From Undibacterium paludis (lineage in GTDB: Bacteria; Pseudomonadota; Gammaproteobacteria; Burkholderiales; Burkholderiaceae_D): a stretch of DNA of 64,000 nucleotides. The translations under genes and the position numbers were made by a program. Below, piece by piece: positions 26,632 through 35,422 of the stretch. Below the pieces are notes generated by a model. It ran no database searches. It saw only the letters and a program-made list of their open reading frames with translations, and was not told where the DNA came from. Each line of letters starts with the position of its first letter. The first letter of the stretch is position 1. The stretch is taken from NCBI RefSeq assembly GCF_022568815.1, contig NZ_JAKZHX010000017.1, positions 78,178 to 142,177 on the forward strand. Direction: 5' to 3'.

Positions 26632-27423
26632 TTAATCGGATGCAGGCAGGTTTGTCCGCCTGTCGTAGACAAAATAGCGGCGCGACAAAAATTTGAGGAA
26701 GCTGCGGAAGAACCAGCTGGCATGACGTGACACCAGGTTACGGTTCTTGTGGGCTGCCGTATGGGTGGCGTCGAGTTTCGGATAAAAGCGTATGCCCTTG
26801 CCCAGCAACTGGTAAGAGCGGTAGCAGATATCGACATCTTCAAAATACATGAAGTAGCGTGTATCAAAGCCTTGCAGTGTTCGATAGTGCGCTGCATCAA
26901 AAGCCAGAAAGGCACCGGACGCCCAGTCCACATGACAGGCCTCAGTCATGTTCTTCTTGTCATATGGCTCGGACAGTGAGCGCACCGCCACCATGCGCAG
27001 CAAGGAAATCACATTCGGGAAGCGCCTTATGTTGGCATCAATATGCTGGTGCTGCTCGTCGCGGTAGAGGTTGATGGTCGCAATCGGGAAGTCGTCACGC
27101 CGCATGTTCTCAACCAGTGTCAGTATGGTCGCCGGAGTGGTGGTGATGTCAGGGTTCATCACGATGAAGGTGTCGCCTTCATCAAAACCGACGCTATTGC
27201 TGATCAGGTCAAACAGGTAGTTATTGTTTTCGCCAAAGCCCAGGCCCGGCTGTTCGTCGGTGTAGGACAGACCATGTTGCAGGCAATACGCCTTCAAGAG
27301 AGATGAAGGGCGGTTGTCCTTGATCCAGACATGCATATTCGCGCCGGCGTCGCGCAGACCACCCATACCGCTTGCGATAAGCAGGTTCTCGTGGCCGTGG
27401 CTGACTATTGCGACATGTATCAT
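26632..27423 (-). CDS. Glycosyltransferase family 2
   Basis: A 263-residue GT-A protein. MIHVAIVSHGHENLLIASGM is the N-terminal strand, FIVMNPDITTTP supplies the donor-binding acidic position, and VDWASGAFLAFDAA followed by YFMYFEDVDICYRS is typical of rhamnosyltransferase-like GT2 enzymes. No membrane helices. Three bases separate it from both neighbours. A rhamnosyl donor would fit the rml genes in the cluster, but acceptor and linkage are unknown. Confidence 0.85.
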   Translation of the reverse strand: MIHVAIVSHGHENLLIASGMGGLRDAGANMHVWIKDNRPSSLLKAYCLQHGLSYTDEQPGLGFGENNNYLFDLISNSVGFDEGDTFIVMNPDITTTPATILTLVENMRRDDFPIATINLYRDEQHQHIDANIRRFPNVISLLRMVAVRSLSEPYDKKNMTEACHVDWASGAFLAFDAAHYRTLQGFDTRYFMYFEDVDICYRSYQLLGKGIRFYPKLDATHTAAHKNRNLVSRHASWFFRSFLKFLSRRYFVYDRRTNLPASD

Positions 27424-27426
27424 AAA

Positions 27427-28845
27427 TTAGGTGCCTGGCCTGGCTGTTGGAGCCTGGCGGCTTTGTATCCAGTATCTTAAAAACAATATCCCCAGTTTCC
27501 AGTCTGGCAGATTATGGAGTGTGGGCGTAAACAATTTTCCTGTCTTCCAGATTTTCTCATAGAAATCACAGTTTATAGGTGCCGGATTATGCCAGGGTAC
27601 CTGTTTTTCTTGATCATTCGCTATTTCTGCATGGCTGATACGGCTTGCCACCTGCTCTACAGCATGGGCATCGCGTATCTCTTGCAGGATACTGGCCTGG
27701 TCCAGCGCAGGTCTGGTACCTTCTTTCAGGTAATTGCTGAGGTCATCGAGCAGGGCTTCCTGGCTGGCGGATTTGAACTGATCAGCCGGTGAATAACCGT
27801 GCGCACCGGTCAATATGCCAAAGCTGGGCAAACCCTTGATCGCCATTTCAGGGAAGGCAGTGCCGCCGGTCAGCGGGAAACTGTCTACATAGACGCTGGC
27901 CTGTTGCATGCATTGCAGATAATCCTGGTACACCATGCGTTTATGGAATGTCGCCTGCTTGCCCATTTGCAAGGCAGGTTTCCACCACCACCAGTTGGTC
28001 CTGATATTGGGGCCGATGATCATCAGGTGGCGGCCTGTGCGTTTTTGCAGGCGTACGGCAAAGGCCGGGAAAGAATAGTCACCCCCTGGTTTATATTTAT
28101 AGGCTGAACCGGCGCTGGTGATATGGCCCCGGCCATTGTCGCTGCGTTCAGCCGCAGTGGCTGGCAGTTTCAGCGGGATGCCGGCAAACACGCATTTTTC
28201 ATGTGTGCCGCGTAGTTTGCTCAGCTCCCAGCCAAAGCAGCTGAGTTCCAGCACTACGTCCGCCATGCCATGGCCGTATGAAAATACATGGTCGGCATGG
28301 TTGTACATATAGATGGTATTGCCGCAAAGCTCTCTGGCCAGACCGGCAGCAATCACCGCATCAATGTCATAGGGGTGGATATGCAGGACCAGTATCTTGT
28401 ACTGGCTGAACAGATTGAGCAGTTGCTGGATTTTTTGCTGACGGTTGGCAATCTTTGGCAGGCAGATGCAGGGGTGGGCAGGCGTGCTGAGTTTTGCCCA
28501 GGTTGCAGGCGGCGCTTTTTCAGTAATCAGCACGGCACTGTCCTGTAATGCAGTACTTTCCAGCAAATGCTCCACCACGCGGGTATGGCCGGCGCTGGTG
28601 TAGGACTGCGTCATCACATGCAGGTAAGTGGCCTTTTTTCCCGCAGTCCGTGGTGCGGTAAACAGGTACCGGAAGCGCTGTAGCAGGGTATGTTCCAGCT
28701 CAGTCAGTGCGTACTGGCCTACACAATTCTTCCATAACAATTCACCCAGCACACGGGCGCGGCGTATGCAGGTGTCAAGATCTCCGGCCGCCAGGACGCG
28801 GTCCATGCTGCGTTGAATGAATTGTTGGGTATCAGCGGTAGACAT
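27427..28845 (-). CDS. Putative glycosyltransferase (GT-B-like)
   Basis: A 472-residue soluble protein. Features seen are THVM-type N-terminal region TYLHVMTQSYTSAGHTRVVEHLL, a centre with YNHADHVFSYGHGMADVVLELSCFGWELSK, and a late VYVDSFPLTGGTAFPEMAIKGLPSFGI with the acidic/glycine pattern of a GT-B donor site. Its start overlaps the end of wzx by 14 nt and it lies 3 bp upstream of the GT2 gene, so a glycosyltransferase role in the same repeat unit is likely. The family is not one I can name with certainty. Confidence 0.65.
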   Translation of the reverse strand: MSTADTQQFIQRSMDRVLAAGDLDTCIRRARVLGELLWKNCVGQYALTELEHTLLQRFRYLFTAPRTAGKKATYLHVMTQSYTSAGHTRVVEHLLESTALQDSAVLITEKAPPATWAKLSTPAHPCICLPKIANRQQKIQQLLNLFSQYKILVLHIHPYDIDAVIAAGLARELCGNTIYMYNHADHVFSYGHGMADVVLELSCFGWELSKLRGTHEKCVFAGIPLKLPATAAERSDNGRGHITSAGSAYKYKPGGDYSFPAFAVRLQKRTGRHLMIIGPNIRTNWWWWKPALQMGKQATFHKRMVYQDYLQCMQQASVYVDSFPLTGGTAFPEMAIKGLPSFGILTGAHGYSPADQFKSASQEALLDDLSNYLKEGTRPALDQASILQEIRDAHAVEQVASRISHAEIANDQEKQVPWHNPAPINCDFYEKIWKTGKLFTPTLHNLPDWKLGILFLRYWIQSRQAPTARPGT

Positions 28846-30079
28846 ATTTTTTCAGTATCCAGGCAATGCAGGCCCAGTACAACACATAATTAATACAGAA
28901 AGCGATCACGGCACCCTTGAGGCCGCATAGCGGCGTCAGCCACATCGTCAGGGCATACAGCGACAGGCTGAAGACAATTTCGGTAATCACATAGGGTTTG
29001 GTCAATGCGCGGCCCAGCATGACGAAGCCCAGTACCCAGCTGCCGGTCTTGATCAGGTCGCCAAGCAGTTGCCAGGCCAGCAAATCTAGCATGGGGCGGA
29101 ATTCTTCGGTGAACACCAGCCACAGCATGAGGTCGCGTAACAGGTAGACTATGACGGCGCCGACGGCGGTCAGCGGCAGTACGAAGCGATAGACCCGGTT
29201 GATTTCCTGCTTCAGTTCGGCTGCTTCCCTGATTTCGGCCAGGCGGGGCAGATAATACACTGTCAGTGTGGTGGTGATCAGCATCAGGTAAATATCACTG
29301 ATGCGGGTGACGGCTTGCCAGTAGCCGGCTTGCTGCCAGCCAAAATCCTGTACCAGGTGATTGCGTATCAGTACCTGGCTCAAGGGCACGACGACGGCGG
29401 TGACAATAGCCATCAATGCATAGGCTGCCAGCTTGCGCAGCATGACGGCATCGGGTTTTGCCAGCAACAGGCCGAACCTGAACCACCTGGTACGCAGGCA
29501 CATTGCCAGACTGATAAAAGCCACTACCGATTGATTGACCGCCAGTGCCACCAGCGCGCCATACAGGCCCCAGGCGCTGGCCAGCAGCCAGGTTGCCAGC
29601 AGAGCGACGATGCTGGTGGCAATATTGGCTGCGACATAAAGGCCGACGGCTTTTTTGCCATTGAGCATGGCCAGCAGCAGACTGTTCAGGACAAACAGCA
29701 GCAGGCTGCCGGCCAGCCATAAAAACACGCTGGCATACTGTATGTCCTGCAACAGGATGATAGCCAGTTGCCGGTGGAATGCAGCGATGAGCAGGGAAGC
29801 AGCCAGCGAACAGAGTAGCGAGATGCGGCCGGCACTGGCCCAGACCTTGTGCTGCTGTGCTTCATCATCACCATGTTCTGCCGTGTACTTGGTCACACCG
29901 GTACCGATGGCGCCGCTGGCAAATGACAGTATCATGGTGATGGCATTCTGGAACTGACCTATCACGGCATAGCCGCCGGGGCCAACATACACGGCCAGCA
30001 ACTTGTTCAAACCCAGCATGGTCAGCATCCTGACCATGACGGCAATGGCATTCAACAGGCTGGTACGTACCAGTGTCAT
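28832..30079 (-). CDS. wzx: O-antigen flippase (Wzx-like)
   Basis: A 415-residue membrane protein with about 12 helices, opening MTLVRTSLLNAIAVMVRMLTMLGLNKLLAVYVGPGGYAVIGQF, the usual start of polysaccharide-flippase family members of the enterobacterial-type WzxE group. It moves undecaprenyl-linked repeat units across the inner membrane. It lies 2 bp after fdtB and overlaps the following glycosyltransferase gene. No polymerase gene of the Wzy type is seen in the cluster. Confidence 0.88.
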   Translation of the reverse strand: MTLVRTSLLNAIAVMVRMLTMLGLNKLLAVYVGPGGYAVIGQFQNAITMILSFASGAIGTGVTKYTAEHGDDEAQQHKVWASAGRISLLCSLAASLLIAAFHRQLAIILLQDIQYASVFLWLAGSLLLFVLNSLLLAMLNGKKAVGLYVAANIATSIVALLATWLLASAWGLYGALVALAVNQSVVAFISLAMCLRTRWFRFGLLLAKPDAVMLRKLAAYALMAIVTAVVVPLSQVLIRNHLVQDFGWQQAGYWQAVTRISDIYLMLITTTLTVYYLPRLAEIREAAELKQEINRVYRFVLPLTAVGAVIVYLLRDLMLWLVFTEEFRPMLDLLAWQLLGDLIKTGSWVLGFVMLGRALTKPYVITEIVFSLSLYALTMWLTPLCGLKGAVIAFCINYVLYWACIAWILKKYVYR

Positions 30080-30081
30080 GC

Positions 30082-31197
30082 TCAGGCGGTTTGCGCGATG
30101 AAGTCGCGGACGGCAGCAATGACGCGGCTCACATCTTCCGTCGCCAGATATGGGTCCAGCGGCAGGCTCAGGATTTCGCGGTGTATCTGTTCCGACAGCG
30201 GGAAGCTGCCGGCAGGCAAATTGAGCTCAGCATAGGCAGCCTGCAAATGTGGCGGAATAGGGTAGTGCACCAGGGTACCTACGCCTGCCTGCTGCAGGTG
30301 TTTTTGCAAGGCGTCACGCTGCGCATGGCGTACCGGGTAGATATGCCAGACCGGTTGTGACCACTCAGGCACAAAAGGCAGCACCAGGCCGGGCAAATCC
30401 TTCAGACCCTCCTGGTATTGCTGCGCCAGGGCGCGACGCTGTACATTCCAGCCATCGAGCCTGCCAAGCTTGACGCGCAGCAGTGCGGCCTGCAATTCAT
30501 CAAGGCGTGAGTTATAGCCCTTGACTTCATTGTGGTATTTGATTTGCGAGCCATAATTGCGCAAGACCCTGAGCTTTTGCGCCAGCTCTGCATCATTGGT
30601 GGTCACTGCACCGGCATCACCCAATGCACCAAGGTTTTTGCCAGGATAAAAACTATGACCGGCAGCGTCACCAATACCGCCCGAGATACGGCCCTTGTAT
30701 GTTGCGCCATGCGATTGCGCTGCATCTTCGATGACTTTCAGCCCATGCTCGCGGGCGATGGCTAGCACCGGGTCCATATCCACCATCTGACCATACAGGT
30801 GCACCACCATGATGGCCTTGGTGCGCGGTGTGATGGCGGCGGCGATTTTTTGCGGGTCTATATTATAGGTAGGCAGGTCAGGTTCGACCGCTACGGGTGT
30901 AGCACCTGCATACGACACGGCCAGCCAGCTGGCGATATAGGTATTGGAAGGCACGATGACTTCATCACCTTCACCTATGCCATAGGCACGCAGGATCAGG
31001 TGCAGGGCATCCATGCCATTGCCTACGCCTACGCAATGCTGGCTGCCGCAATAGCTTGCATATTCTGCTTCAAAGGCTTCGAGCTGTTTGCCCTGGATGA
31101 ACCAGCCGCTGTCGAGTACGTCAGTAAATGCCTGCGTCAATTCCGCCCGCAAATCCTGATGCTGAGGTTTGAGTTCCAGGTAAGGTATAGGTTTCAT
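30082..31197 (-). CDS. fdtB: dTDP-3-amino-3,6-dideoxyhexose transaminase (FdtB/QdtB type)
   Basis: PLP-dependent DegT/DnrJ/EryC1-family aminotransferase that adds the 3-amino group to the dTDP-3-keto-6-deoxyhexose made by the FdtA-type enzyme encoded just upstream. 371 residues. The PLP lysine is in HSFYPGKNLGALGDAGAV; IEDAAQSHGATYKG and NSRLDELQAALLRVKLGRLD are family blocks. The ATG of MKPIPYLEL is preferred because GGAAAAC precedes it; another ATG lies 9 nt upstream. Galacto or gluco product (Fuc3N or Qui3N) is not decided. Confidence 0.88.
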   Translation of the reverse strand: MKPIPYLELKPQHQDLRAELTQAFTDVLDSGWFIQGKQLEAFEAEYASYCGSQHCVGVGNGMDALHLILRAYGIGEGDEVIVPSNTYIASWLAVSYAGATPVAVEPDLPTYNIDPQKIAAAITPRTKAIMVVHLYGQMVDMDPVLAIAREHGLKVIEDAAQSHGATYKGRISGGIGDAAGHSFYPGKNLGALGDAGAVTTNDAELAQKLRVLRNYGSQIKYHNEVKGYNSRLDELQAALLRVKLGRLDGWNVQRRALAQQYQEGLKDLPGLVLPFVPEWSQPVWHIYPVRHAQRDALQKHLQQAGVGTLVHYPIPPHLQAAYAELNLPAGSFPLSEQIHREILSLPLDPYLATEDVSRVIAAVRDFIAQTA

Positions 31198-31236
31198 GTT
31201 TTCCATTCACTTATTTCACGTGTCAGAAGGATGGCA

Positions 31237-31318
31237 CTGAGACACAGGGGCGTTGCTTATTTTCTCATGAGGTTTTCTCTTGATCGCCTCTGCGTCTCTG
31301 TGCCTCTGTGGTGAGAGG
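31237..31318. repeat. CACAGAGACACAGAG repeat, family E copy 2
   Basis: GAGACACAGGGGCG on the left and GCGTCTCTGTGCCTCTGTGGTGAG on the right, an imperfect inverted arrangement matching the family E element at 21536-21666. It occupies the gap between fdtA and fdtB, so transcription of the operon must pass through it. Confidence 0.65.
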
Positions 31319-31339
31319 TCTTTTCCGGATTGACTGATG

Positions 31340-31741
31340 TCAGTCCGCTTCGATGAACTTCAAAAAATCGTCATACTTGCGCAAATAATCGGCCTCATCA
31401 TAATGCTGGTCGGCAAACACCAGCAGCACGCAATCCTCGGTGAAATTTTTCATTTCATGCCAGATGCCTGTGCCTATATAGACACCCTTGGACGGGCCGT
31501 CAAGTTCCAGCTCTACACGCTCTTTGCCATCATCGAATACCATGGTGCAGGAACCGCGTACGGCAACGGCGACCTGCTGTAAGGTCTTGTGCGCATGAAA
31601 GCCGCGTTCCACGCCTTCCTTCGTGCCGAAAATATAGTAAACCCTGGCTATCGCAAAAGGGATGTCCTGATTGGCTTCAACAGCAACCAGGCTGCCGCGT
31701 TCGTCGCCGAGTACGCGCAAGGGTATCATTTGCAGTTTCAA
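31340..31741 (-). CDS. fdtA: dTDP-4-oxo-6-deoxyglucose 3,4-oxoisomerase (FdtA/QdtA, WxcM-like cupin)
   Basis: A 133-residue single cupin domain that moves the keto group of dTDP-4-keto-6-deoxyglucose to C3. LGDERGSLVAVEANQDIPFAIARVYYI, GVERGFHAHKTLQQV (active-site histidines) and GTGIWHEMKNF are the family blocks. Its start overlaps rmlD by 4 nt, and its substrate is the RmlB product, so the locus branches from rhamnose to an amino sugar. FdtA and QdtA differ in C4 outcome and are hard to tell apart by eye. Confidence 0.88.
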   Translation of the reverse strand: MKLQMIPLRVLGDERGSLVAVEANQDIPFAIARVYYIFGTKEGVERGFHAHKTLQQVAVAVRGSCTMVFDDGKERVELELDGPSKGVYIGTGIWHEMKNFTEDCVLLVFADQHYDEADYLRKYDDFLKFIEAD

Positions 31742-32694
31742 TTCGTCTGACCTTGAGCTTGAGTTTGTTGATTGGTGCAGGGTGGCACAGTATCCATGGT
31801 CGCCTGCAGGCAGGTTTGCCAGTCCGGTATGACAAGGCCGAAGGCAGCTTGCAATTTTTGTGTGCTGAGCAAAGAGTTATGTGGTCTTCTTGCCGGTGTC
31901 GGATATTCACTGGCGGGTATGCCAAGCATCTCTGGCGACGGCTTGCCCAGTTTGCCTTGCTGGTCTGCCAGTCTGACAATGGCAGAAGCAAATTCAAACC
32001 AGCTGGTTTTACCGCTTGCACTCAGATGATAGATACCGCCCAGTGTTGACCACCAGTCAGTCTTATTTCCGTTTTGCAACAATTGTCCGACGATGTCGCC
32101 ACTGGCCCGGGCCAGCCATGCGGCAGCATTCGGCGTGCCCCACTGGTCATTGACGATACGCAATTGCTCGCGTTCACGCGCGAGTTTCAGCATGGTCAGG
32201 AAAAAATTCTTGCCGTGCAGCGAATACACCCAGCTGGTGCGCAAGATCAGATGCCGGCACCCGCTGACAATAATCGCCTGCTCACCCGCCAGCTTGGTCT
32301 GGCCATAGACATTCAGCGGAGCAGTAGCATCGCTCTCGACATATGCCTGCCAGTCACCATCTTTATCCTGCTTGTCACCGGCATACACATAATCGGTTGA
32401 GTAATGGATCAGCCCGGCGCCAAGTTTGCATGCTTCTTCGGCCATGATGGCTGGCGCAGTGGCATTGATGGCCTGCGCCTGCTCAATCTCTTTTTCGGCC
32501 AGGTCGACAGCCGTGTAGGCGGCCGGATTGATGATCAGGTCGGGACGGAATTGCTGTATGCACTGACGTATCTCTGCTGCCTTGCCCAGGTCCATTTCTG
32601 CCCTGGTCGGCGCATATATCTTGGCTGCTTCAGGCAAGTGCGACAACAAGGCATTGCCTAATTGCCCGTTCGTGCCTGTCAATAATATCCTCAT
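31738..32694 (-). CDS. rmlD: dTDP-4-dehydrorhamnose reductase
   Basis: Last step of dTDP-L-rhamnose synthesis, NAD(P)H-dependent. 318 residues, extended SDR: RILLTGTNGQLGNALL, NPAAYTAVDLAEKE, STDYVYAGD and catalytic YGQTKLAGEQ. It overlaps rmlC by 4 nt and fdtA by 4 nt, so the genes are tightly coupled. Confidence 0.96.
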   Translation of the reverse strand: MRILLTGTNGQLGNALLSHLPEAAKIYAPTRAEMDLGKAAEIRQCIQQFRPDLIINPAAYTAVDLAEKEIEQAQAINATAPAIMAEEACKLGAGLIHYSTDYVYAGDKQDKDGDWQAYVESDATAPLNVYGQTKLAGEQAIIVSGCRHLILRTSWVYSLHGKNFFLTMLKLAREREQLRIVNDQWGTPNAAAWLARASGDIVGQLLQNGNKTDWWSTLGGIYHLSASGKTSWFEFASAIVRLADQQGKLGKPSPEMLGIPASEYPTPARRPHNSLLSTQKLQAAFGLVIPDWQTCLQATMDTVPPCTNQQTQAQGQTN

Positions 32695-33236
32695 GCAAAA
32701 ACCTCAGCATCCACCAGCAGCTTGCCCAACTGGTCCTTGCCGGACAACAGAGGTGTGTCCTGCAAGGGCCAGTTAATGTCTAGCGCAGGATCGTTCCACA
32801 ACAGGCAGCGTTCATGCTCGGGCGCCCAGTAATCCGTGGTCTTGTACAGAAATTCTGCACTGTCGCTGGTGACCAGGAAACCATGGGCAAAGCCCGGTGG
32901 TATCCACAACTGGCGCTTGTTTTCGCCAGAGAGGACGACAGCCGCAGATTTGCCAAAAGTCGGCGAAGACTTGCGCAGATCGACGACCACATCAAATACC
33001 TCGCCAGCGATGACGCGGACCAGTTTGCCCTGGCTTTGCTGTATCTGGTAATGCAGGCCGCGCAAGACATTTTTGGCTGACTTGGAATGATTGTCCTGTA
33101 CAAAATGAACATCCATGCCAGTCAATCCGGCAAAAGTGCGGGCATTGAAACTTTCATAGAAAAAGCCACGGTCATCACCGAAGACTTTCGGTTCCAGTAT
33201 CAACACATCTGCCAGACTGGTTTCCAATACATTCAT
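32691..33236 (-). CDS. rmlC: dTDP-4-dehydrorhamnose 3,5-epimerase
   Basis: Cupin-fold epimerase of dTDP-rhamnose synthesis. 181 residues, normal length. LEPKVFGDDRGFFYESFN, VQDNHSKSAKNVLRGLHYQ (catalytic histidine), WIPPGFAHGFLV and the closing NDPALDINWP are diagnostic. The gene ends inside the rmlD start (ATGA-type 4-nt overlap) and starts 3 bp after rmlA. Confidence 0.97.
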   Translation of the reverse strand: MNVLETSLADVLILEPKVFGDDRGFFYESFNARTFAGLTGMDVHFVQDNHSKSAKNVLRGLHYQIQQSQGKLVRVIAGEVFDVVVDLRKSSPTFGKSAAVVLSGENKRQLWIPPGFAHGFLVTSDSAEFLYKTTDYWAPEHERCLLWNDPALDINWPLQDTPLLSGKDQLGKLLVDAEVFA

Positions 33237-33239
33237 TGA

Positions 33240-34133
33240 TCAATACGCTTTCTTGTTCAAGAGTTGCAATAAATACTGGCCATATTCATTTTTCTTTAAA
33301 GGCTGGGCCAGCTTTTCCAGGTCGGCATCGCTGATATAGTTGCGGCGATAGGCAATTTCTTCAGGACAGGCGACTTTCAGGCCCTGGCGTTTTTCTATGG
33401 TAGCAATGAACTGGCCGGCATCGAGCAAGGATTCATGGGTGCCGGTATCGAGCCAGGCCATGCCACGGCCCATCAGTTCGACGTTGAGCGTGCCCTGCTT
33501 CAGGTATTCATTATTGACATCGGTAATTTCGAGTTCGCCACGGGCAGATGGTTTGATACTGGCGGCAATGTCGCAGACCTGTCTGTCATAGAAATACAGG
33601 CCGGTGACCGCGTAATTCGATTTCGGCGACTTTGGTTTTTCTTCTATGCTGATGGCCTGGCGCGCTTCATTGAATTCAACGACGCCATACCGTTCCGGGT
33701 CCTGCACATGGTAGGCAAAGACGGTGGCGCCTTCCTGCTTGGCGTCGGCTGCCCGCAATTGCGGCTCGAAATCATGGCCGTAATAGATGTTGTCACCCAG
33801 GATCAGTGCCGTATTGGCATTGCCGACAAAGCTGCGGCCGATGATGAAGGCCTGCGCCAGTCCGTCTGGCGAGGGTTGTATGGCATAGCTGAGATTGATG
33901 CCCCATTGCCTGCCGTCACCGAGCAGCTCGGAAAAACGCGGCGTATCCTGCGGTGTGGATATGATCAGGATATCCCGTATGCCCGCCAGCATCAGCGACG
34001 TTAGCGGGTAATAAATCATGGGTTTGTCATACACAGGCAGTAACTGCTTGGAAATTGCTTGAGTGACCGGATACAGGCGGGTGCCTGAACCCCCGGCCAG
34101 AATAATACCCTTGCGTGCCGGTACGTGGCTCAT
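33240..34133 (-). CDS. rmlA: Glucose-1-phosphate thymidylyltransferase
   Basis: Makes dTDP-glucose from glucose-1-phosphate and dTTP, the entry to both the rhamnose and amino-sugar branches here. 297 residues. GIILAGGSGTRLYPVTQAISKQLLPVYDKPMIYYPL at the N-terminus is the nucleotidyltransferase signature; ILGDNIYYG and GRGMAWLDTGTH follow. It overlaps the rmlB stop by 4 nt. Confidence 0.97.
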   Translation of the reverse strand: MSHVPARKGIILAGGSGTRLYPVTQAISKQLLPVYDKPMIYYPLTSLMLAGIRDILIISTPQDTPRFSELLGDGRQWGINLSYAIQPSPDGLAQAFIIGRSFVGNANTALILGDNIYYGHDFEPQLRAADAKQEGATVFAYHVQDPERYGVVEFNEARQAISIEEKPKSPKSNYAVTGLYFYDRQVCDIAASIKPSARGELEITDVNNEYLKQGTLNVELMGRGMAWLDTGTHESLLDAGQFIATIEKRQGLKVACPEEIAYRRNYISDADLEKLAQPLKKNEYGQYLLQLLNKKAY

Positions 34134-35197
34134 ACTTCATCCTCATCTTCATATTGCATGGCGACCCATTTCAGGTATTCGCCGGACTGCACTTGTTTGG
34201 TCCAGGCATCGTTGGCCAGATACCATTCCACGGTTTTTCTTAAACCCGTGCTAAAGGTCTCCTGCGGCTTCCAGCCCAGTTCTTTTTCTATCTTCCTGGC
34301 GTCAATGGCATAACGGCGGTCATGCCCCGGCCTGTCGGTAATGTGCTTGATCTGGTCCCGGTAACTGCCTTGCGCCTTGGGCTGCAATTCATCAAGCAGG
34401 TCGCACAGGGTGTGCACGACGCTGATATTGGTTTGCTCGTTCCAGCCGCCGACATTATAGGTTTCACCGGGTTTGCCGGCTTCCAGCACGCGGCGTATGG
34501 CCGTGCAATGATCCTTGACATACAGCCAGTCGCGCACCTGCAAACCATCGCCATACACGGGCAAGTCTTTGCCGGCGCGGGCATTGGCAATGATCAGGGG
34601 GATCAGCTTTTCCGGGAAGTGATAGGGGCCGTAATTATTCGAGCAATTGGTCGTCAATACCGGCAGGCCATAAGTGTGATGATAGGCGCGCACCATGTGG
34701 TCCGACGCGGCCTTGGTGGCCGAGTACGGGCTGTTCGGCGCGTAGGCCGTGGTTTCGCTGAAGGCGGGATCATCCTTCTCCAGGGTGCCATACACCTCAT
34801 CCGTTGATACATGCAGAAAGCGGAAATCGGTTTTGGCTTCGCCCTCAAGCGTCATCCAGTAACTGCGCGCCGCTTCCAGCAGGTTGAAGGTGCCATTGAC
34901 ATTGGTGGTGACAAAAGCTGCCGGGCCATGGATGGAACGGTCTACATGGCTTTCCGCGGCAAAATGCAATATCGCTCTTGGCTGGTATTCAAAAAACAAA
35001 GCTAATAACTGGGCATTATCATTAATGTCACCTTTGATGAACACATGACGCTTGTCATGGTTGAGACTGGTGAGATTGTTCAGATTGCCGGCGTAGGTCA
35101 GCTTGTCGTAATTGAGGACAGGCTCATCGGACTGGGCCAGCCAGTCGAGAACAAAATTGGCGCCGATGAAACCTGCACCTCCTGTGACAAAAATCAT
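34130..35197 (-). CDS. rmlB: dTDP-glucose 4,6-dehydratase
   Basis: Converts dTDP-glucose to dTDP-4-keto-6-deoxyglucose, the branch point for RmlC/RmlD and FdtA/FdtB. 355 residues. MIFVTGGAGFIGANFV, HFAAESHVDRSI, STDEVYG and catalytic YSATKAASDH are present. CAGGAGTGAGGC lies before the ATG. It is the first gene of the polysaccharide cluster; a perfect 12-bp palindrome lies 108-135 bp upstream. Confidence 0.97.
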   Translation of the reverse strand: MIFVTGGAGFIGANFVLDWLAQSDEPVLNYDKLTYAGNLNNLTSLNHDKRHVFIKGDINDNAQLLALFFEYQPRAILHFAAESHVDRSIHGPAAFVTTNVNGTFNLLEAARSYWMTLEGEAKTDFRFLHVSTDEVYGTLEKDDPAFSETTAYAPNSPYSATKAASDHMVRAYHHTYGLPVLTTNCSNNYGPYHFPEKLIPLIIANARAGKDLPVYGDGLQVRDWLYVKDHCTAIRRVLEAGKPGETYNVGGWNEQTNISVVHTLCDLLDELQPKAQGSYRDQIKHITDRPGHDRRYAIDARKIEKELGWKPQETFSTGLRKTVEWYLANDAWTKQVQSGEYLKWVAMQYEDEDEV

Positions 35198-35304
35198 GCC
35201 TCACTCCTGAAATAATCGCTAAATTGCTTTGAACAGGCGATTTTACTTGAGAAGAGGGTGATTTCGTTGCTGCGACGACTTTATCTGCTGCTTTATCTTG
35301 GATA

Positions 35305-35332
35305 TTCCCAGATATGTACCCATATCTGGGAA
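35305..35332. promoter_or_regulatory. Perfect 12-bp inverted repeat upstream of the polysaccharide operon
   Basis: TTCCCAGATATG and CATATCTGGGAA separated by TACC, matching at all 12 positions. It lies 108-135 bp upstream of the rmlB start in the promoter region of a cluster of 14 same-strand genes. No T-tract follows, so an operator is more likely than a terminator. The regulator is unknown. Confidence 0.55.
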
Positions 35333-35422
35333 ATAGCCAGAAAATCGAAAGCGTACAAAGTGGCTTTCAAGTCATCGTACGCACTATAGGGAAGTTGTTG
35401 ATAATAATTTGCTAAATTATTA

